From: Hyphomicrobium sp. CS1GBMeth3
GTDB taxonomy: Bacteria > Pseudomonadota > Alphaproteobacteria > Rhizobiales > Hyphomicrobiaceae
Direction of reading: 5' to 3'
NCBI RefSeq assembly: GCF_900117455.1
Contig: NZ_FPHO01000002.1
Location: 1,240,001-1,304,000 of the forward strand
Length of the DNA stretch: 64,000 bases
The notes under the pieces are model-generated. The model saw only the letters and a list, made by a program, of their open reading frames with translations, did no database searches and was not told the DNA's origin. Positions 47,432 to 57,560 of the stretch are shown in pieces. Position 1 is the stretch's first letter; each line of letters starts with the position of its first letter. The translations under genes and the position numbers were made by a program.

Positions 47432-47459
47432 AAAAAAGCCGGGCCTTTTGTGGCCCGGC
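47432..47459 (-). terminator. Intrinsic terminator of the hydroxylase operon
   Basis: The stem GCCGGGCC (47438-47445) pairs with GGCCCGGC (47452-47459). Read on the minus strand it is followed by a run of six T. It lies 29 bases past the stop of the molybdopterin subunit gene. On the plus strand it lacks a T tract, though it may still weaken readthrough from mrpG. Confidence 0.88.
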
Positions 47460-47487
47460 GTCGCTTCCTTCGTTCGCCTTCAGGCGA

Positions 47488-49854
47488 TCAGGCGACCTTC
47501 TCGCCCATGGGCATGTTGCGGATGCGCTTGCCGGTGGCGGCGAAGACCGCGTTGGCGAGCGCGGGCGCGAACGGCGGCAGGCCCGGCTCGCCGATGCCCG
47601 TTGCGTGCCAACCGGGCTCCGGCTCGACGATGTGCACGTCCACCTTTTTCGGGAAGTTTTTCATGGTCGCGATGTTGAAGTCCGAATAGTTGGACTGCTC
47701 GACCGCGCCACCCTTGAAGGTGATCTGGCTCAAGAGCGCGTGCGACATGCCCATGACGGCCGCGCCCTCGATCTGCGAGCGGATGCGCTCCGGATTGACG
47801 TAAAAGCCGCAATCCAGGGCGGTCACCGCGTGCGGCACCGTGATCGTGCCGTCGTCTTTGATCTCGGCGTGCACGACGGTCGCCACGCAAGTGCCCCAGG
47901 CTGAGTGCGCTGCGATCCCGAGCCCTTGGCCCTTCGGCAGCTCTTTACCCCAGCCTGCCTTCTCGGCGGCGATCCGCACCACGTTCTTCAGGCGCGCGGT
48001 GTTGATCGGGAACTCCTCATAGGGATCGCCGTAGTTCCAGAAGTCGTCCGGAAAGCCCAGGGCTTTGGGATCGAGGGTCCTATCCGAGCCGATCAACTCG
48101 AGCAGGAAGTCCTTCGGGTCCTTGCCGAGATGGTGCGCGGCCTCGCAAACGGCGGACTGCACAGCCCACAGTCGCGGGATGTTCGACACCGAGCGATACC
48201 AACCGATGCGGGTATGCGCCATGGCCTTGCCGTTCTCACAGCGCACGTTCGGCACCTCGAACGGCGTGTTGACGAAGCCCATGCCGTACTCGATCGGAAA
48301 CTGGTAGCCGCTATCGGGCGCGAACGTCGAGACGATCGACGGCGCGACCGTGCGATGCCGGAACCCAGTCACCTTGCCGGCGTCGTCGAAAGCCATGTCG
48401 ATGCGCTCGACCGACGCCGTGTGGTAGAACGCGTGACGCGTGTCATCCTCACGCGTCCACTGCAGCTTCACCGGCGTGCCGCCGAGCTTCTGCGAGATCA
48501 GAGCCGCCTCGATCATGAAGTCCCACTTCGACTTGCGACCGAAGCCGCCGCCGAGCAGCGTGACGTGCACGGTCACGTTCTCGATGGGCAGCTTGAGCGC
48601 CTTGGCAACGTCCTCGCGGGCGCCGTAGGGGCTTTGGACGGGCGCCCATAGCTCGGCCTTGCCATCCACGATGCGGGCAACGCACACCAAAGGCTCCATC
48701 GGCGCCTGCACGAGATGCTGCGCGTGGTACTCGCCGGTGAAGGTGCTTTTTGCTGCTTTCCAGGCGGCGTCGAAATCGCCCTGGTTGCGGATGACCTTGC
48801 CCGGCTCCGACGCTGTTTTCGACATCTCCTCGAAGTAGGAGACGCTGTCGTAGCTGGCGTTTGGGCCGTCCTCCCACTCGATGGCAAGCGCGTCACGGCC
48901 GAGGATGGCAGCGTAGGTCGAGTTGGCGACGACCGCCACACCGCCGAGTTGGCCGAACTTGCGCGGCACGTCGTACACGCCTTCGATCTCGAAGACCTCC
49001 TCGACGCCCGCCGTCTTCTTCGTCTCCTCCGCATCAAGGGATTTCAGCTTGCCGCCGAGAACCGGCGGGCGGGCGATCACCGCGTATTTCATGCCCGGCA
49101 GACGGACATCGGCACCATAGACGGCCTTGCCTGTGGTGATGTTGCGCAAGTCGTAAAGCTTCGCTTCACCCTTTCGCATCAGGGTAAACTCGTCGGGTGT
49201 CTTGAAAAGCAGCGCCTCGCGCGCGGGCACCGGAAGCGCCATCGCCGCTTCGGCCAGCTCGCCGAAGCCGAGCTTCGTGCCGGTCTCCTTCTTGTCCTTG
49301 TCGAGCTGGACGACGTGGTGCGCCTTGGCGCGCGCGAGCGACGCGTCGATACCCCATTTTGCAGCCGCAGCTTGCTCGAGCATCTGGCGCATGGCGGCGC
49401 CGCACTCGCGCATAGGCTGGATGAAGTGGCGCATCGAGCGCGATCCATCCGTATCCTGGTTGCCGTAAAGCGGCTCGTCGCCGGGGGCTTGTACGATGCT
49501 TACGCGCGACCAGTCTGCCTCCATCTCGTCGGCGACGACCATCGGAAGGCTGGTGCGGACTCCGGTCCCCATCTCTGCGCGGTGGGCGACGATGGTAACG
49601 GCGCCGTCCTGGGTGATGGACACATAGACGTGCGGATCGCTGGCGCGGCCGTAGCCGTGCGGCATGCTCTCGCCGCCAGTCTTGTAAGGCTTCAGCGGCT
49701 CGCGCGCGTCAGCCTCGGGAATGCGGACTGCGAGCACGAATCCGGATGCCGCGAGCGCACCGCCGAGGAACTTGCGCCGGCTCACGTTCTCTATGATGGC
49801 CACCACGGAATGCCGCTCGGCCTTGCGTGCTTCCTGTTCGAGATAATGCAACAT
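47488..49854 (-). CDS. Molybdopterin-binding subunit of an IorB-type (xanthine-oxidase family) hydroxylase
   Basis: This 788-residue large subunit has a Tat-type leader (SRRKFLGGALAASGFVLAV), so the enzyme acts in the periplasm. Cofactor motifs: the MoCo segment TLLGGGFGRKSKWDFMIEA and the catalytic Glu in ATGIGEPGLPPFAPALANA. This is the isoquinoline-1-oxidoreductase/aldehyde dehydrogenase branch that lacks an FAD subunit. These enzymes hydroxylate heterocycles or oxidise aldehydes with water as oxygen source. The iron-sulfur partner gene ends 3 bases upstream. No cytochrome partner or XdhC-type maturation gene adjoins, so the electron acceptor is unknown. Confidence 0.92.
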   Translation of the reverse strand: MLHYLEQEARKAERHSVVAIIENVSRRKFLGGALAASGFVLAVRIPEADAREPLKPYKTGGESMPHGYGRASDPHVYVSITQDGAVTIVAHRAEMGTGVRTSLPMVVADEMEADWSRVSIVQAPGDEPLYGNQDTDGSRSMRHFIQPMRECGAAMRQMLEQAAAAKWGIDASLARAKAHHVVQLDKDKKETGTKLGFGELAEAAMALPVPAREALLFKTPDEFTLMRKGEAKLYDLRNITTGKAVYGADVRLPGMKYAVIARPPVLGGKLKSLDAEETKKTAGVEEVFEIEGVYDVPRKFGQLGGVAVVANSTYAAILGRDALAIEWEDGPNASYDSVSYFEEMSKTASEPGKVIRNQGDFDAAWKAAKSTFTGEYHAQHLVQAPMEPLVCVARIVDGKAELWAPVQSPYGAREDVAKALKLPIENVTVHVTLLGGGFGRKSKWDFMIEAALISQKLGGTPVKLQWTREDDTRHAFYHTASVERIDMAFDDAGKVTGFRHRTVAPSIVSTFAPDSGYQFPIEYGMGFVNTPFEVPNVRCENGKAMAHTRIGWYRSVSNIPRLWAVQSAVCEAAHHLGKDPKDFLLELIGSDRTLDPKALGFPDDFWNYGDPYEEFPINTARLKNVVRIAAEKAGWGKELPKGQGLGIAAHSAWGTCVATVVHAEIKDDGTITVPHAVTALDCGFYVNPERIRSQIEGAAVMGMSHALLSQITFKGGAVEQSNYSDFNIATMKNFPKKVDVHIVEPEPGWHATGIGEPGLPPFAPALANAVFAATGKRIRNMPMGEKVA

Positions 49855-49857
49855 GGC

Positions 49858-50310
49858 TTACACTCCTCCCGCCGCAACGCGCACTGCCGCGTGGATGCGC
49901 TGGTAGCAGCCGCAGCGGCAGAGGTTTCCGCTCATATCCTCGACGATCTCGTCGTCGGAGGGAGCGTTGTTCTTGGCGAGCAACGACGCTGCCTGCATGA
50001 TCTGGCCGGCCTGACAGAAACCGCACTGGGGCACGCTGAGCTCGCGCCATGCCTTCTGCACCGGATGCTCGCCATCGGGGCTCAGGCCCTCAATGGTGGT
50101 GACGGTCTTTCCCTCGGCCATCTCAATCGTGGTCATGCACGAGCGGACCGCTACGCCGTCGACGTGGATGGTACAGGCGCCGCACACGCCCTGCCCACAT
50201 CCGTATTTGGTGCCGGTCAAGCCGATCTCGTCGCGCAGATACCAGAGCAGCGGCGTGCCCGGATCGCCGTCGAATGTGCGGCTCTCGCCGTTCACGGTGA
50301 AGGTTGCCAT
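49858..50310 (-). CDS. 2Fe-2S subunit of the IorA-type hydroxylase
   Basis: This 150-residue electron-transfer subunit has two [2Fe-2S] domains. The first is a plant-type ferredoxin domain ([20 protein letters not shown]), the second an all-helical domain ([15 protein letters not shown] and [15 protein letters not shown]). It has no leader of its own and would be co-exported with the Tat-bearing large subunit. The ATG at 50310 starts the conserved MATFTVNGE; the same frame is open much further upstream inside the permease gene. It lies 92 bases after the permease gene on the same strand. Confidence 0.95.
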   Translation of the reverse strand: MATFTVNGESRTFDGDPGTPLLWYLRDEIGLTGTKYGCGQGVCGACTIHVDGVAVRSCMTTIEMAEGKTVTTIEGLSPDGEHPVQKAWRELSVPQCGFCQAGQIMQAASLLAKNNAPSDDEIVEDMSGNLCRCGCYQRIHAAVRVAAGGV

Positions 50311-50402
50311 GATTTTTACTCTCCCGATTTTGCGGCGACGCGAGGCCGCCAACTGCGTCATGTCGAATTGGGGTGATACGTCTCCTTTCCGAAGCCTTCG
50401 TG

Positions 50403-52052
50403 TCAGGGTGCAAGAAGTGTCAAGGGCCACACGTATGCCTGGCCCATGACCAGGAGACCGACGAGGACCGCAAGCGCCACAGAATGGAAGAACACGAAAC
50501 GAAGGATCGAGCCTTCGTGCCCGTACCAACGCGTGGCGGTCGAAGCGACCACGATCGACTGTGCGTCGATCATCTTGCCCATGACGCCGCCGGAGCTGTT
50601 GGCCGATGCCATCAGGACCGGATTGATGCCGAGTTGCTCTGCCGTAACCCGCTGCAGGCCGCCGAACAGAACGTTCGAAGCGGTATCCGATCCAGTCAAA
50701 GCAACGCCAAGCCAACCGATCAGCGTGCCGAACAGCGGATAGAGCCAGCCCGTGTTGGCCAATGCGAGGCCCAAGGTGGCGTCCGTTCCAGCATAGCGTG
50801 TGACGAATCCAATCGCCAGCATGCAGGCGATGGTTAGCAACGAGTAACGCACCAGCCAGATGGTGCGCAGGTACATGTGCAGGAGGCCTGACACTCCGTA
50901 GCCAAGGAAGAGCCCGGATATGATGGCCGCCAGCAGGATGCCGGTGCCTGTCGCGGAGAGAATATTGAAATTGTAGACCGCGTGCTCGAGATGCGGCTCG
51001 GCGACGACGGGCGGCACTTTTTGTACCATCTCGTTCAGGCCGGCGACCGGAATCTTCGCTGTCCAGATGCCGTCGAGACCGGCGCGCACTTGTGGCGCGC
51101 CCCACAGAAATACGAATACGCTGAGCACGATCCACGGCGCCCATGCGCGGCGCACCGCGGCATCGAACGTCGGCTGACGCACCTCCGGATGCGCGAAGGC
51201 CGTGCTTTCCGACGGAGCGCGCGGCATCAATGTCATGGGTTCGGTTGGGCGCCAGATGCGCAGAAATCCGGCGAGTGCGGCCATGGATACGATGGCGGCC
51301 ACGATGTCGACGAGCCAAGGCCCGTGGAAGTTCGAGACAAGATACTGCGGCACCGCAAATGAAATGCCAGCAACCAGGACCGGCGGCCAAACCTCAAGCA
51401 TCTTGCGGAAGCCGACGAACGCCCAGACCAGCCAGAACGGTACGATGACCGAGAAAAACGGCAGCTGGCGGCCAATCATGCCGGAGAGCTCGTGCAGATC
51501 GAGACCGGTGACAGCCGCAAGCGCAATCACGGGCGTGCCGAGCGCACCGAAGGCCACTGGCGCGGTGTTGGCGATCAACGAGAGGCCGGACGCCGCCAGC
51601 GGCGAGAAGCCGAGCCCGATCAGCATCGCCGACGTGACCGCAACGGGTGTGCCGAAACCTGCCGCGCCCTCGAAGAATGCGCCGAGACTAAAGGCGATGA
51701 ACAGCAATTGGAGTCGGCGGTCGTCGCTGATGGCGCTGATCGAGCGCTGCAGCACCGCGAAGTCACCTTTCTCGCTTGTGAGCTGGTAGAGGAAAATAAC
51801 GTTCAGGATGATCCAGCCGATCGGCATGAGGCCAAACGCGGCGCCGTACGCGGCGGCCAGTCCGGCCATCTCCGCAGGCATGCCGTACGCAAAAATCGCG
51901 ACCACGAGGGCCGCGATTAGGCCCAGCATCGCCGCAATGTGGGCCCGGATCTCCCAGATGCCGATAGCGCCAAGCAAGACGACAACCGGGATCGCGGCGA
52001 CGACCGTCGACAGGGTCATATCGCCGAACGGGTCATAAACCTGTGACCACAT
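50403..52052 (-). CDS. LldP/GlcA-type L-lactate or glycolate permease
   Basis: This 549-residue inner-membrane transporter of the lactate permease family has about 13 helices. Segments: [56 protein letters not shown], and the substrate-site region [19 protein letters not shown]. Family members bring in L-lactate, D-lactate or glycolate with protons. The ATG at 52052 starts [10 protein letters not shown]; upstream frame residues are charged and not conserved. It heads the operon with the hydroxylase and faces a FadR-family regulator, which suggests a 2-hydroxyacid or related acid as inducer. Confidence 0.93.
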   Translation of the reverse strand: MWSQVYDPFGDMTLSTVVAAIPVVVLLGAIGIWEIRAHIAAMLGLIAALVVAIFAYGMPAEMAGLAAAYGAAFGLMPIGWIILNVIFLYQLTSEKGDFAVLQRSISAISDDRRLQLLFIAFSLGAFFEGAAGFGTPVAVTSAMLIGLGFSPLAASGLSLIANTAPVAFGALGTPVIALAAVTGLDLHELSGMIGRQLPFFSVIVPFWLVWAFVGFRKMLEVWPPVLVAGISFAVPQYLVSNFHGPWLVDIVAAIVSMAALAGFLRIWRPTEPMTLMPRAPSESTAFAHPEVRQPTFDAAVRRAWAPWIVLSVFVFLWGAPQVRAGLDGIWTAKIPVAGLNEMVQKVPPVVAEPHLEHAVYNFNILSATGTGILLAAIISGLFLGYGVSGLLHMYLRTIWLVRYSLLTIACMLAIGFVTRYAGTDATLGLALANTGWLYPLFGTLIGWLGVALTGSDTASNVLFGGLQRVTAEQLGINPVLMASANSSGGVMGKMIDAQSIVVASTATRWYGHEGSILRFVFFHSVALAVLVGLLVMGQAYVWPLTLLAP

Positions 52053-52083
52053 GCTCCCTGCCCTAGTTTGCGCGCGCTTCTTA

Positions 52084-52122
52084 TTGGTAAAATGAATATA
52101 CCACCGGGTTTGTTTGGTCAAA
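52084..52122. promoter_or_regulatory. Candidate operator between permease and regulator
   Basis: The 126-base divergent gap contains an inverted repeat TTGGTA (52084-52089) ... TACCACC (52099-52105) with a 9-base spacer. A second short palindrome, TTTG-GT-CAAA, lies at 52113-52122. TGGT/ACCA half-sites are the pattern used by FadR-type GntR regulators, though their usual spacing is shorter (TGGTnnnACCA). Confidence 0.35.
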
Positions 52123-52178
52123 ACGTGTTATAGCATTGACTGCGGCCCGTGAAGTTCGGTCCGCCGGCAGGACACGCG

Positions 52179-52943
52179 ATGGAAACGATCCGGACACCGA
52201 GGGTGGCAGACGCTATTGCCACGCGCATCGAGAAACTCATTCTCGAGGGCGCGCTGCGTCCAGGGGAAAAGCTCGCGTCCGAGCGGGAGCTTGCGGCACG
52301 ACTTGACGTCTCGCGACCGTCGCTGCGCGATGCCATCGACCAACTCGTGGACCGTGGTCTTCTGACGGCAACGCGAAACGGCACGTCCGTTGCCCAATTC
52401 CTGCTGCCACTGATGGCGCCGCTTGCCAACCTCTATCGCCAGCATCAAAACGCAGCCGCCGATTATCTCGAATTCCGCCAGTGGGTGGAAGCGCAGGCGG
52501 CGCGCGCGGCTGCGGAACGGGCGACCGAGGTGGACAAAGCGGCAATTCGCAAATGTCTTGCCGACATGCGCAAAGCGCACCGGAGCAAGGACTCCGACAA
52601 GGAAGCGCAGGCTGACGTCAACCTGCACATTCTTGTTTATGAGGCGAGCCACAACTTCATCGTGCTGCACGTGATGCGGGCGCTCTCGGAGCTTCTGCGC
52701 AACAACGTGTTCTTCAATCGCGAGCATCTCTATTTGAAGCCCGGCGTGCGCGACAAGCTGCTCGCGCAGCACATTGCCATCGGCGAGGCCGTCATTGCGG
52801 GGAATGCGGACGAAGCGGAGGCGGCGGCGGCGGCTCATATCCAGTTCGTCTTCGGGACCGTCGAGGAGATCCAACGCGACAACAAGCGGCTCGAATGCTC
52901 GATTTCGCGCGTGGGGCGCCGCGCGTTCATCGCAGGGCGCTAG
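52179..52943 (+). CDS. FadR-subfamily GntR transcriptional regulator (LldR/PdhR-like)
   Basis: This 254-residue regulator has an N-terminal winged helix (VADAIATRIEKLILEGALRPG, then SERELAARLDVSRPSLRDAI). The C-terminal FCD ligand domain has metal-ligand histidines in DVNLHILVYEASHN, LAQHIAIGEAV and AAAAHIQFVFGT. LldR and PdhR proteins respond to lactate or pyruvate. Divergence from the permease gene points to control of the permease-hydroxylase operon. ATG 52179 has CAGGA 7 bases upstream; the GTG at 52149 has no ribosome site. Confidence 0.9.
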   Translation: METIRTPRVADAIATRIEKLILEGALRPGEKLASERELAARLDVSRPSLRDAIDQLVDRGLLTATRNGTSVAQFLLPLMAPLANLYRQHQNAAADYLEFRQWVEAQAARAAAERATEVDKAAIRKCLADMRKAHRSKDSDKEAQADVNLHILVYEASHNFIVLHVMRALSELLRNNVFFNREHLYLKPGVRDKLLAQHIAIGEAVIAGNADEAEAAAAAHIQFVFGTVEEIQRDNKRLECSISRVGRRAFIAGR

Positions 52944-53074
52944 GCCCCGCGGGGCGGCAATCATGAGCGCGACATCGCGACCGGGGCTTGCACATCTCGT
53001 TCCTTAAGCGGATATTTGGCGTCAAGATTTCGCAGGCGCTGCTCCGGTCAGACTAGCGCAGGGACGGAGACGTC

Positions 53075-53449
53075 ATGGGGCTGTCCAAGCTGGCCTACAT
53101 CACCATCGGTGGTATCGCGACGGCGCTCGCCATTGCAGGCGCCATCCTGCCGGGTTTGCCGACGACACCATTCCTCTTGGTGGCGTTGTGGGCCTTTGCG
53201 CGCTCGAGCGCGCGGCTGCTCGCGTGGCTCGAGAGCCTGCCGTTGCTCCGGCACGCGCTCATCGAGGCGCAGCGTTTCGAGGAGCGGCGCACCATTCGCC
53301 TCGGCGTCAAGCTCACGGCCATTGCGACGGCGTGGGGCTCCGTGCTCTTCACGGCGCTTGCAACCGGGAACCCGGTACTGATCAGCATCGTGGCTGCCGC
53401 GGCTCTTGGCGGCACTTTCGCCATGTGGTGGTATCCGACGGAAACCTAA
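53075..53449 (+). CDS. ybaN: YbaN (DUF454) family inner-membrane protein
   Basis: This 124-residue protein matches DUF454. It has a first helix followed by GAILPGLPTTPFLLVALWAFARSS in two stretches, then LLRHALIEAQRFEERRTI, and two C-terminal helices. The role is unknown in bacteria. GGAG lies 6 bases before the ATG. It is convergent with the GGDEF/EAL gene, 28 bases apart. Confidence 0.88.
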   Translation: MGLSKLAYITIGGIATALAIAGAILPGLPTTPFLLVALWAFARSSARLLAWLESLPLLRHALIEAQRFEERRTIRLGVKLTAIATAWGSVLFTALATGNPVLISIVAAAALGGTFAMWWYPTET

Positions 53450-53477
53450 GCCGTCGCTCAAAGCGCCCCAGATCCTA

Positions 53478-56078
53478 TCAGGCGCTGACCTGACCCAGCG
53501 GAAGCTCGAGGATGCGTGTCGCATCGACTTCAAACGCGAGCTGATCGAGACCCTCCGGGCGCCCGAGGAGATAGCCTTGCAGGTGATCGCAACCGGCGAG
53601 CGCGGCGATGATGCGCTGCTGTTCGGTCTCAATGCCTTCTGCGGTCGTCTTGATGCCAAGCGACTTCGCGAGCGCGACGACGGCGACGAAGATCGAGCGG
53701 GCTTTCGAGTCCGTGGCCAGGTCGTTGATGAAGGACCGGTCGATCTTGATGCGGCCGATGGGCAGGCTCTTGAGGCAGCTCAGTGCCGACTGGCCAACGC
53801 CGAAGTCGTCAATGGCAATCGATACGCCCAGCGCCTGCAGCTGTTGCAGCACCTTGGAGGCATTCGCCTCATCGTGCAGGATAGCGGTTTCGGTAACCTC
53901 GAGCTCGAGCCGTTCCGGCGCCAGGCCGGTGCGGGCGAGCGTCGCGGAGACACGATCCACGAAGTGAGGGTCGGAAATCTGCACCCGCGACAGGTTGACG
54001 GAGATCTTGACATCGGACGGAAGCCGTACGGCGTCGCGGCCTGCCTGCTCGAGCACCCAGTCGCCGATCTCGCCGATAAGACCGTTGCGCTCGGCGAGCG
54101 GAATGAACTCGGCTGGAGAGATGACGCCGATCTCGGGATGATGCCAGCGGATCAGCGCTTCAAGCGCTGCAATGTCGCCCGAGCCGCCGGTCTTGATCGG
54201 CTGATAGACGATGCGGAATTCCTTGTCCTCGACGGCGCGCCGCAACTCGCTTTCGAGCCGGCGTGCGGAGCAGGCGCTTGCGTCCTCGGCGGCGTCGAAG
54301 AAAGCGTATTTGCCTCGCCCATTGCGCTTGGCCTTGTAGAGGGCAACGTCCGCAGCCTTCAGGATATCGTCCGTGGTTGCGCCGTCGATCGGAGGCTTGG
54401 CGATGCCGATGCTCATGCCGACGCGTATCGGCCTGTCTTCGATATTAATCGGCTTTTTGATCTCTTCGAGGATGCGGCGCGCGACCGCAGCGGCATCGGT
54501 GGGATGCTCCCCGCCGCAGAGAAGCAATGCGAACTCGTCTCCGCCGAGGCGCGCCACCGTATCCGTTTCGCGCACGCAGGCGCTCAAGCGCTGAGCGACG
54601 ACGCGTAGCAACTCATCGCCAGCGGCATGGCCGAGGTTATCGTTGACCGATTTGAAGTAGTCGATGTCGATCAGCATGACCGCGGCGTCCTTGCCGCGCT
54701 TGGCTGCGGCCAGCGCATGCTCGATCCGCTCCACCAACAGCAGTCTGTTCGGCAAGCCGGTCAGGATATCGTGCAGCGTGCGGTGCAGAAGCTCGCCTTC
54801 GGCCTGCTTCTCCGCTGTGAAGTCCGTATAGGTGCATATGACGGCGCCGTCGGACATGACGCGCTGGCTAATACGTATGTGGCGCCCGTCGACGAGTTGT
54901 TGCTCTATATCGCTGTCGACGTCGAGCTCGACCGTGGCACCATCGCGCTCCGGCACGGCCCCTGCGGCCTGGCAGACCGCCATGAGCGAGGCGAGCGAGG
55001 TGCCAACTGGAACCGCGCGCTCTTCCAGCCCGTACACCTCGAGAAAGCGGCTGTTGCGCACGACAACGCGGCCCTGGTTGTCGAACAGGCACACGCCCTG
55101 GGACATGGCGTCCAGCGCAGTGTCGAGTTGCTGGCGCCGGTCTGCGGCGAGGGCTGAGACGCGCAAGAGCTCCTGCCTCAGGCGCTCCCGATCCGCCACC
55201 TCGGCCGCTACCGCGAGCGACGTCAGGAGATTGACGAAGCAGAAGAGCTGAACCATCCAAACACGCGTCTCGGCGTCGCCCATCATCGCGGCAGGCCCCC
55301 AGCCCTGATGCGTGGCGCCCAGGGACACGGCGGAGATCCACAATGTTGCGAAGGCAGCGTAGCGGGGGCCAAGGCGAAAGGCGATCAGCACCGATATCGG
55401 CATGATCAGGAACAGAATCGGCATCGTCGACTGGGTAAAGACCACGAGCAGAACGGCCGCCAGCAAAAGGAAATGCCGGACGACGTTCGCCATCGGCGGA
55501 GCGACCTCCAACCTCCGCGGAGTTTGCCAGATCAGCAGGATGGCGGGCGTGAGGATCAGTAACCCAAGCGTGTCCGCCAGATACCAAGTGCTAAAGGCCG
55601 CGCCATAGCTTGAGCCGTGGTTTGCAGACGTGAGCAAGGCACCGGCTGCGGCCGGCAGCAGTGCTGCAACCAGACACGCCGTAACAAAGGCGGCAACTGT
55701 CCAAGCCTTGGTAAGGTCGACACGCCCCCGACAGGCGATCCGCAGGAGATGAAACGCGATGAGCGCCTCCGCTGCGTTGATGGCCGGGAACGCGACGGCT
55801 GTCGCCCACGGGTCGCCGCAGATACGAAATGCAACTGCACCACTCGCCAGCGCGGCCCAGATCACCGACCATCGCATGCCATCGTTCCGGCTCAGCAGCA
55901 GGCCGGCGAGAAGAATGGCGTTGGCAGGCCAAATGGCGGCCACGTGCGCCGCGTTGCGCGTCAACGTAATGGCTATGTAGATCGCGAGCGCGTAAGCGGC
56001 AGCCGTGCCCAAGACGAACCGCACGCGGCGAGCGCGCAGCGTTGCTAAGCCAACGGTAAAAAAACCGGCGCTGTCCAT
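53478..56078 (-). CDS. MASE1-PAS-GGDEF-EAL cyclic-di-GMP turnover protein
   Basis: This 866-residue inner-membrane signalling protein has, in order: a MASE1 sensor with about eight helices (residues 20-290), a PAS domain (about 315-425), a GGDEF diguanylate cyclase domain with intact GGDEF (512-516) and inhibitory-site RETD (503-506), and an EAL phosphodiesterase domain with intact EAL (640-642), the NLSR loop, DDFG (757-760) and EGIE. Both catalytic sites look functional, so it may make or break c-di-GMP depending on the MASE1/PAS signal. It has no partner genes here. The pilus operon in this window is a plausible but untested output. Confidence 0.95.
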   Translation of the reverse strand: MDSAGFFTVGLATLRARRVRFVLGTAAAYALAIYIAITLTRNAAHVAAIWPANAILLAGLLLSRNDGMRWSVIWAALASGAVAFRICGDPWATAVAFPAINAAEALIAFHLLRIACRGRVDLTKAWTVAAFVTACLVAALLPAAAGALLTSANHGSSYGAAFSTWYLADTLGLLILTPAILLIWQTPRRLEVAPPMANVVRHFLLLAAVLLVVFTQSTMPILFLIMPISVLIAFRLGPRYAAFATLWISAVSLGATHQGWGPAAMMGDAETRVWMVQLFCFVNLLTSLAVAAEVADRERLRQELLRVSALAADRRQQLDTALDAMSQGVCLFDNQGRVVVRNSRFLEVYGLEERAVPVGTSLASLMAVCQAAGAVPERDGATVELDVDSDIEQQLVDGRHIRISQRVMSDGAVICTYTDFTAEKQAEGELLHRTLHDILTGLPNRLLLVERIEHALAAAKRGKDAAVMLIDIDYFKSVNDNLGHAAGDELLRVVAQRLSACVRETDTVARLGGDEFALLLCGGEHPTDAAAVARRILEEIKKPINIEDRPIRVGMSIGIAKPPIDGATTDDILKAADVALYKAKRNGRGKYAFFDAAEDASACSARRLESELRRAVEDKEFRIVYQPIKTGGSGDIAALEALIRWHHPEIGVISPAEFIPLAERNGLIGEIGDWVLEQAGRDAVRLPSDVKISVNLSRVQISDPHFVDRVSATLARTGLAPERLELEVTETAILHDEANASKVLQQLQALGVSIAIDDFGVGQSALSCLKSLPIGRIKIDRSFINDLATDSKARSIFVAVVALAKSLGIKTTAEGIETEQQRIIAALAGCDHLQGYLLGRPEGLDQLAFEVDATRILELPLGQVSA

Positions 56079-56216
56079 GGAACCTGGCCAGAGAAATTCC
56101 CTGCCAGACCATATCTCAGCAAATTCTAATAAAATCTTTTAGTTGGTCGATCCCGTGAATATATCGGGTCAACTGCCCGGCGGCGTAGTTCGCCGCCGGG
56201 CCTCAACCTTGGCGGC

Positions 56217-57560
56217 TCACTCAGCCGCCGTGCTCAATGCGACGGGTATATCCTCCCGCGGGCGCCCGACGCTGATGTAGCGGAAACCGTGGCGGGCTAT
56301 CAGATCGCGCCGATAGACGTTGCGCAGGTCGACGAACAGCGGCTCCTTCATCAACTCGCGCAGACGCGGGAAGTCGAGCGCGCGGAAAGCGTCCCATTCG
56401 GTCACCAGCACGAGCGCGTCAGCGCCTGCGGCTGTGTCGTAGGGATCTGTTCCGTATGTGACGTCGGAAATGCAGCTCTTGGCGGCTTCCATGCCTTCCG
56501 GATCGAACGCCCTTACGGTCGCGCCGGCATCCTGCAGGCCCTGCACGATGGCGATCGCCGGGCTCTCGCGCATATCGTCGGTGTTGGGTTTGAAGGTCAG
56601 GCCGAGCAGCGCAACCGTCTTGCCGCGGATGTCGTGGCCGATGGCGCGGGCGACTTTGCGCGCCATGGCGCGCTTGCGCTGATCGTTGACGGCGACGGTC
56701 GTCTCGATCAGCCGCAGCGGGCTGCCGTTGTCCTGCGCGGTCTTGACGAGGGCCAGAGTGTCCTTCGGGAAGCACGAGCCGCCGTAACCTGGCCCGGCGT
56801 GCAGAAACTTGCCGCCGATGCGGTTATCGAGGCCGATGCCGTGCGCGACATCCTGCACGTTGCTGCCAACCGCCTCGCACAAGTCGGCGATCTCGTTGAT
56901 GAAGGTGATCTTTAAAGCCAGGAAGGCGTTGGCCGCGTACTTGATCAGCTCGGAAGTGCGGCGCGCTGTGAAGAGGAGCGGAGCCTTGTTGAGATACAGC
57001 GGCCGATAGATTTCGGTCATCACCGCGCGAGCGCGCTCGTCCTCGATGCCGATAACAATGCGGTCCGGACGCTTGAAGTCCTCGATGGCCGCGCCTTCGC
57101 GCAGGAACTCCGGGTTGGACACGACAGCGACGTCGGCATCGGGATTTGCTTCGCGGATGATGCGCTCGACCTCGTCGCCCGTACCGACGGGCACCGTGGA
57201 CTTGGTGATCACGACCGTGAAGCGGCGGATGCTGCGCGCGATATCGCGCGCGACGCCATAGACGTAGGAGAGATCCGCATGGCCATCGCCGCGGCGCGAG
57301 GGCGTGCCGACGGCGATGAAAATCGCCTCGGCCTTGTTCACACCTTCCTCGAGGCTGGTGGTGAAGAGCAGGCGCTTGGCTTCCACGTTGCGCTCGACCA
57401 TCTGCTCGAGGCCCGGCTCGTAGATCGGGATCACGCCACGCTTCAGCGCTGCGATCTTGCTCTCGTCGCTATCGATACACGTGACCTCGTGTCCGAAGTC
57501 AGCGAGGCACGCCCCGGAGACGAGGCCAACATATCCGGAGCCCACTACAGCAATGCGCAT
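56217..57560 (-). CDS. ugd: UDP-glucose 6-dehydrogenase
   Basis: This 447-residue enzyme oxidises UDP-glucose to UDP-glucuronate using two NAD+. The NAD site is IAVVGSGYVGLVSGACLADFG. The catalytic Cys is in GPGYGGSCFPKDTLALV (around residue 260), and the sugar-binding Lys lies in SELIKYAANAFLALKITF. UDP-glucuronate feeds exopolysaccharide or glycolipid synthesis. The divergent/convergent neighbours are unrelated, so it is probably a single-gene unit. Confidence 0.95.
   Translation of the reverse strand: MRIAVVGSGYVGLVSGACLADFGHEVTCIDSDESKIAALKRGVIPIYEPGLEQMVERNVEAKRLLFTTSLEEGVNKAEAIFIAVGTPSRRGDGHADLSYVYGVARDIARSIRRFTVVITKSTVPVGTGDEVERIIREANPDADVAVVSNPEFLREGAAIEDFKRPDRIVIGIEDERARAVMTEIYRPLYLNKAPLLFTARRTSELIKYAANAFLALKITFINEIADLCEAVGSNVQDVAHGIGLDNRIGGKFLHAGPGYGGSCFPKDTLALVKTAQDNGSPLRLIETTVAVNDQRKRAMARKVARAIGHDIRGKTVALLGLTFKPNTDDMRESPAIAIVQGLQDAGATVRAFDPEGMEAAKSCISDVTYGTDPYDTAAGADALVLVTEWDAFRALDFPRLRELMKEPLFVDLRNVYRRDLIARHGFRYISVGRPREDIPVALSTAAE

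Noticed and set aside
50311..51390. Upstream extension of the 2Fe-2S subunit frame
   Set aside because: It is the shadow of the permease gene on the same strand; the conserved ferredoxin start is at 50310.
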